Of a stretch of 64,000 nucleotides of DNA, positions 60,796 to 64,000 are shown piece by piece. The stretch comes from Bacteroidales bacterium (GTDB taxonomy: Bacteria; Bacteroidota; Bacteroidia; Bacteroidales; UBA932): NCBI GenBank assembly GCA_023667095.1, contig JAMPAT010000012.1, positions 1 to 64,000 on the forward strand, read 5' to 3'. Position 1 is the first letter of the stretch. Every line of letters begins with the position of its first letter. The notes beneath the pieces were generated by a model, which did not search any database, was not told the origin of the DNA, and saw only the letters and a program-made list of their open reading frames with translations. The translations under genes and the position numbers were made by a program.

Positions 60796-60818
60796 TCGCT
60801 TATTAATGATTTTTCCCG

Positions 60819-61820
60819 ATGAAGTCAATTTTAGGAATGGGGAATGCGCTGACCGATATACTTGCAGTCCTCCCCGACGATACCCTGCTTAAGGAATTTC
60901 ATCTGCCAAGAGGCAGTATGCAGCACGTGGACATGGAGACAGGAGACAAGATCTGGCAGACACTGAAGCCAATGGGTGTCCAGTACGTGGCAGGAGGCTC
61001 GGCAGCCAATACAATTACAGGAACAGCAATATTCGGAATGAGATCCGGATTCATAGGAAAGGTCGGCAATGATGAGCTTGGTCACCTTTTTAAGAGCGAC
61101 CAGAACCAGTACGGAATCGCCTCTACACTGTTCAAGGGAGTGAATTCATCAGGCCGCGCCATGGTGTTCATAACCGCCCCGAATGCAGAGAGGACATTCG
61201 CGGTCTACCTCGGAGCAGCACTTGAACTGGTGCCGGAAGACCTTAAGCCTGAATATTTTGAAGGCTATGACTATTTCCACATAGAGGGCTATCTTGTGCA
61301 GAACCAGCAGCTTATCCGCAAGGCTGTAGAAATGGCAAAGGCCGCTGGATGTATCATATCAATAGACATGGCATCTTATAATGTAGTTGAGTCAAACCAT
61401 GCTTTCCTGCATGACATTGTTGACAACTACGTGGACATAATCTTCGCCAATGAGACCGAAGCCAAGGCGTTCACCAAGATGGAGCCGCGCGAGGCACTTG
61501 ACGAGCTGGCAAGGCATTGCGAAATAGCCATTGTCAAGATCGGCAAGGACGGCTCAATGCTGAAAAGCGGGGAAGAATACCATTACATCCCTGCATGGCC
61601 GGCAGCGACAATCGATGCAACCGGTGCTGGCGACACATACGCTGCCGGATTCCTGTATGCGCACTCCCTCGGCATGCCTCTGAAAGTATGCGGTGAAGTT
61701 GGTTCCATAATTGCAGCAAAGGTTGTGGAGGTTATCGGCACAAAGATTGACATACCACGCTGGAAAGCGGCAAAAAGCGAAATCCGCGAACTTATTGCCG
61801 CAAATTCAGCAAAGCAATGA
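60819..61820 (+). CDS. PfkB family carbohydrate/adenosine kinase
   Basis: 333-residue cytosolic kinase of the ribokinase fold. GGSAANTITG near the N-terminus and DATGAGDTYAAGFLY near the C-terminus (anion hole, catalytic Asp). The overall pattern, with MGNALTDILA at the start and NETEAKAF, is closest to adenosine-kinase-like members. Substrate not certain. It overlaps the next gene by 4 bases. Confidence 0.92.
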   Translation: MKSILGMGNALTDILAVLPDDTLLKEFHLPRGSMQHVDMETGDKIWQTLKPMGVQYVAGGSAANTITGTAIFGMRSGFIGKVGNDELGHLFKSDQNQYGIASTLFKGVNSSGRAMVFITAPNAERTFAVYLGAALELVPEDLKPEYFEGYDYFHIEGYLVQNQQLIRKAVEMAKAAGCIISIDMASYNVVESNHAFLHDIVDNYVDIIFANETEAKAFTKMEPREALDELARHCEIAIVKIGKDGSMLKSGEEYHYIPAWPAATIDATGAGDTYAAGFLYAHSLGMPLKVCGEVGSIIAAKVVEVIGTKIDIPRWKAAKSEIRELIAANSAKQ

Positions 61821-62335
61821 TAAAAGGGATTTTCAGAAAAAGATGTCTTGAAAAGGAGACAAGCAGTCTGCCGACAGGCTTCATGCCTGCCGGCAGCATA
61901 AAGTATATGGCAGTGTTGATTGACGCCGATGAGCCTGGCTTTGAGAAATGCAGGGAAAGCATTGTGGAATATTGCAGGGCAAACGGCATAGACCTTAACC
62001 TTATGTACGTGGACATGAGAAGGTCAAGCCGTAAAGACAGCCCGACCGACAAGGACGCCACATTCCTCAGGAGCGATGTGAACTGGTTCGGCAAGCCCTC
62101 TGCAAAAAAGGCCGCGCTCGTCAGGAATTATCCGTGCGACCTCTATATCTGCCTTTCAAGGAATGATGGATTCTGCATAGAATACATCTCATGGGTCGCC
62201 GAGGCAAGGTTCAAGATAGGAAGGGACAGGTTCAGGAAGGACCCTTTCAACATCATCATCGGGGAAAACGGGCAGGAGAGCAGCCAGGACGATGTCTTCA
62301 AGGCAATCATCGACCTGCTCTCCAAGATTGCATAA
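61817..62335 (+). CDS. DUF6913 family protein
   Basis: 172 residues, cytosolic, no signal. I place it in DUF6913, a Bacteroidota family, from VNWFGKPSAKKA, YPCDLYICLS and RFKIGRDRF. Function unknown. ATGA overlap with the kinase gene suggests coupled translation. Confidence 0.7.
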   Translation: MIKGIFRKRCLEKETSSLPTGFMPAGSIKYMAVLIDADEPGFEKCRESIVEYCRANGIDLNLMYVDMRRSSRKDSPTDKDATFLRSDVNWFGKPSAKKAALVRNYPCDLYICLSRNDGFCIEYISWVAEARFKIGRDRFRKDPFNIIIGENGQESSQDDVFKAIIDLLSKIA

Positions 62336-62357
62336 CATTCATATAATCAGGACAAGA

Positions 62358-63287
62358 ATGAAAAGATACACCAAATACATAATGACGGCCCTTAAAGGGG
62401 CAGGAATGGGTGCGGCTGACGTTATACCTGGAGTGTCTGGCGGTACAATAGCATTCATGACAGGAATATACGATGAGCTGGTAGCTTCGATAAACTCTGT
62501 CAACATGACTGCAGTCAAGCTGCTGTTCACTGGACACTTCAGGGAATTCTGGAAACATGTCAACGGGAATTTCCTCCTCAGCCTCTTTGCCGGAATCATA
62601 GTCAGCGTACTTTCCCTGGCCAAGCTTATGACATTCCTGCTTGCCGGCTACCCTATCCAGACATGGGCTTTCTTCTTCGGGCTTATTGTGGCATCTTCCA
62701 TATATATACTTAAAGACATAAAAGGCTGGAAAATACGTGATTCAATAGCTCTTGTCTGCGGCATAATTCTCGGTGTTACAGTATGCAGGCTTTCACCGAC
62801 AAGCACCCCTGACAATATGCTGTTCATATTCATCTGCGGAGCGATAGCCATCTGCGCGATGATACTCCCGGGAATCAGCGGAAGCTTCATTCTGCTGCTG
62901 CTTGGAAAATACGAATTTATGATGGGAGCAATAGACGACATGAACATAGGTGTATTGGCTGTATTCGCGGCAGGTGCAGTTGTCGGGATCCTGTCTTTCT
63001 CAAAATTTCTCCATTGGCTTCTTGCAAGATTCCACAGGCAGACACTCATTGTACTTGCCGGATTCATCATAGGTTCGCTTGTCAAGGTATGGCCATGGAG
63101 CAACATGGACGCAATCGTAAAATCGCAGTATCCTGGATTCACAGGAGACAGCGACAGCATTTCAATACTCCTGCAGCAAAGCCAGATAGACTACCATATT
63201 GCCGGGGCAATCTGCTTTGCCCTGCTCGGAATCGCAATAGTTGTGGGACTTGAAGTCCTAAGCGGCAGAAAGGACGTCAAGGAGTAG
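62358..63287 (+). CDS. DUF368 family undecaprenyl-phosphate transporter
   Basis: 309-residue multi-pass membrane protein from the ATG at 62358. The two inverted family motifs are intact: GMGAADVIPGVSGGTIAF and AMILPGISGSFILLLLGKY. DUF368 proteins were shown in other bacteria to recycle undecaprenyl phosphate (PopT type) across the inner membrane. That role is inferred here by family. 22 bases after the DUF6913 gene. Confidence 0.9.
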   Translation: MKRYTKYIMTALKGAGMGAADVIPGVSGGTIAFMTGIYDELVASINSVNMTAVKLLFTGHFREFWKHVNGNFLLSLFAGIIVSVLSLAKLMTFLLAGYPIQTWAFFFGLIVASSIYILKDIKGWKIRDSIALVCGIILGVTVCRLSPTSTPDNMLFIFICGAIAICAMILPGISGSFILLLLGKYEFMMGAIDDMNIGVLAVFAAGAVVGILSFSKFLHWLLARFHRQTLIVLAGFIIGSLVKVWPWSNMDAIVKSQYPGFTGDSDSISILLQQSQIDYHIAGAICFALLGIAIVVGLEVLSGRKDVKE

Positions 63288-63388
63288 ATACGATACGTTA
63301 TGAATTGGAACTCAAAAGCCAGAGCCGTACTCTTTCTGTCCGTACCCCAGATGGAGACTTTCTCCGGCAATGTATTAAATGTTAACGT

Positions 63389-63426
63389 ATTCACTCCTGT
63401 CAGAATTTGATCTGACAGGAGTGAAT
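63389..63426. terminator. Terminator between convergent genes
   Basis: 15-bp perfect stem (63389-63403, 63412-63426), 8-base loop, T-rich on the plus side. Between DUF368 (+) and META (-). Confidence 0.7.
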
Positions 63427-63476
63427 TTCAATTTTTATGGCCGGTATGACAGCCTATCTATTATACAGGTCCAACC

Positions 63477-63890
63477 TTACTCCTCTTCCGATTTTACAAG
63501 CTCCATGACAACATTTCCGTCTTCATCACACAGAAGGAGTCTACCGTTTCCATTGCCCTTGACCGTCAAGGCTCTGCCCATTGCAGAGAGGAATTCCTGT
63601 TCAAACTCCATATCTTTCTCAGGACCGGCCATCTTTGTCGCTCCCACAGCACCCAACTGAAGTTTTGGCCCGTCAAGGTTATATGTCCCAAAGAAACGGT
63701 TGACACCTGTACTTCCATAGAGTTTACCGTCTTCCTTGCTAAAGATCAGGCATGGCGTGTCAATGCAGTCCACTTCCTCCCCTTCAAACTTAACCACATC
63801 CCAGGAGCCGTCAACTACAGGACTCTGTGAACATGACATCATAAAAAAGGCAAGTGCAGCCGATGCAAAAAACATGATAATTTTTTTCAT
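63477..63890 (-). CDS. META domain lipoprotein
   Basis: 137 residues from the ATG at 63890 (signal ending MMSC); the longer frame has no signal. A HslJ/META beta-barrel: DGSWDVVKFEG, VNRFFGTYNLDG, GATKMAGPEKDMEFEQEFLSAM-like order. Often linked to stress or antibiotic tolerance elsewhere; role here unknown. Confidence 0.88.
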   Translation of the reverse strand: MKKIIMFFASAALAFFMMSCSQSPVVDGSWDVVKFEGEEVDCIDTPCLIFSKEDGKLYGSTGVNRFFGTYNLDGPKLQLGAVGATKMAGPEKDMEFEQEFLSAMGRALTVKGNGNGRLLLCDEDGNVVMELVKSEEE

Positions 63891-63940
63891 AAGATTATAT
63901 TTATAAATGCGGTGCATTGCGCGTACAAAAAACAAGCCAA

Positions 63941-63978
63941 CTGTCCCGAAGAACAATTTTCATCATCCCTCGGGACAG
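63941..63978. repeat. Inverted repeat at right edge
   Basis: CTGTCCCGA (63941-63949) and TCGGGACAG (63970-63978), 20-base loop, upstream of the META gene. Could be an operator or the end of something outside the window. Confidence 0.4.
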
Positions 63979-64000
63979 AATGTCAGTTACATCTATTTCC

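Overview
The window is a chromosomal segment from a Bacteroidota bacterium, most likely order Bacteroidales. The support is a SusC/SusD-type polysaccharide utilisation locus (PUL) with a hybrid two-component regulator, many lipoproteins with a Cys lipobox, promoter boxes of the Bacteroidetes form TAnnTTTG, few Shine-Dalgarno sequences, and lineage-typical families (DUF4837, DUF6913, M13 peptidase, class I fumarase). The sequence alone does not give me a genus.

Positions 1-20,000 hold one PUL. On the minus strand, from 15,846 down to 340, lie susC, susD, a SusE-like lipoprotein, a GH76 lipoprotein, a second SusE-like lipoprotein, a GH115 enzyme, a large SusF-like lipoprotein and a GH43 lipoprotein that carries SusE-like modules. 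A regulator of the hybrid two-component family is transcribed divergently on the plus strand. The enzyme set (alpha-mannanase-like, alpha-glucuronidase, GH43) suggests an acidic, mannose-containing glycan; that is inference. Two things stand out: susC is split by a 9-base G tract, and the regulator lacks the phosphoacceptor residues of both its kinase and receiver domains.

Positions 20,000-33,000 hold groES-groEL, a secreted EEP-family hydrolase, and the pair of an alpha-2-macroglobulin-like lipoprotein (thioester motif CSEQ) and penicillin-binding protein 1C. A 1.6 kb non-coding stretch follows, with a dispersed repeat that also occurs at the left end of the window.

Positions 33,000-49,900 are mostly housekeeping: M13 peptidase, aldose epimerase, class I fumarase, prfB, an M23/LysM protein, phosphohexomutase, def, ruvX, M23 peptidase, dxr, rseP, a DUF4837 lipoprotein, tRNA-Glu, rpsT, tRNA-Pro and a GH88 lipoprotein.

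Positions 50,000-57,000 are an accessory, rearranged zone. It holds an OPT transporter, two near-identical small lipoproteins (the second preceded by a copy of the OPT leader), pepT, an AT-rich fic gene whose promoter is bracketed by two palindromes, an orphan small gene, and an 85-bp copy of the pepT 3' end. Positions 57,000-64,000 hold an acyltransferase, a choloylglycine-hydrolase-family enzyme, a small GNAT, a flippase-like membrane protein, a PfkB kinase, DUF6913, a DUF368 transporter and a META-domain lipoprotein.
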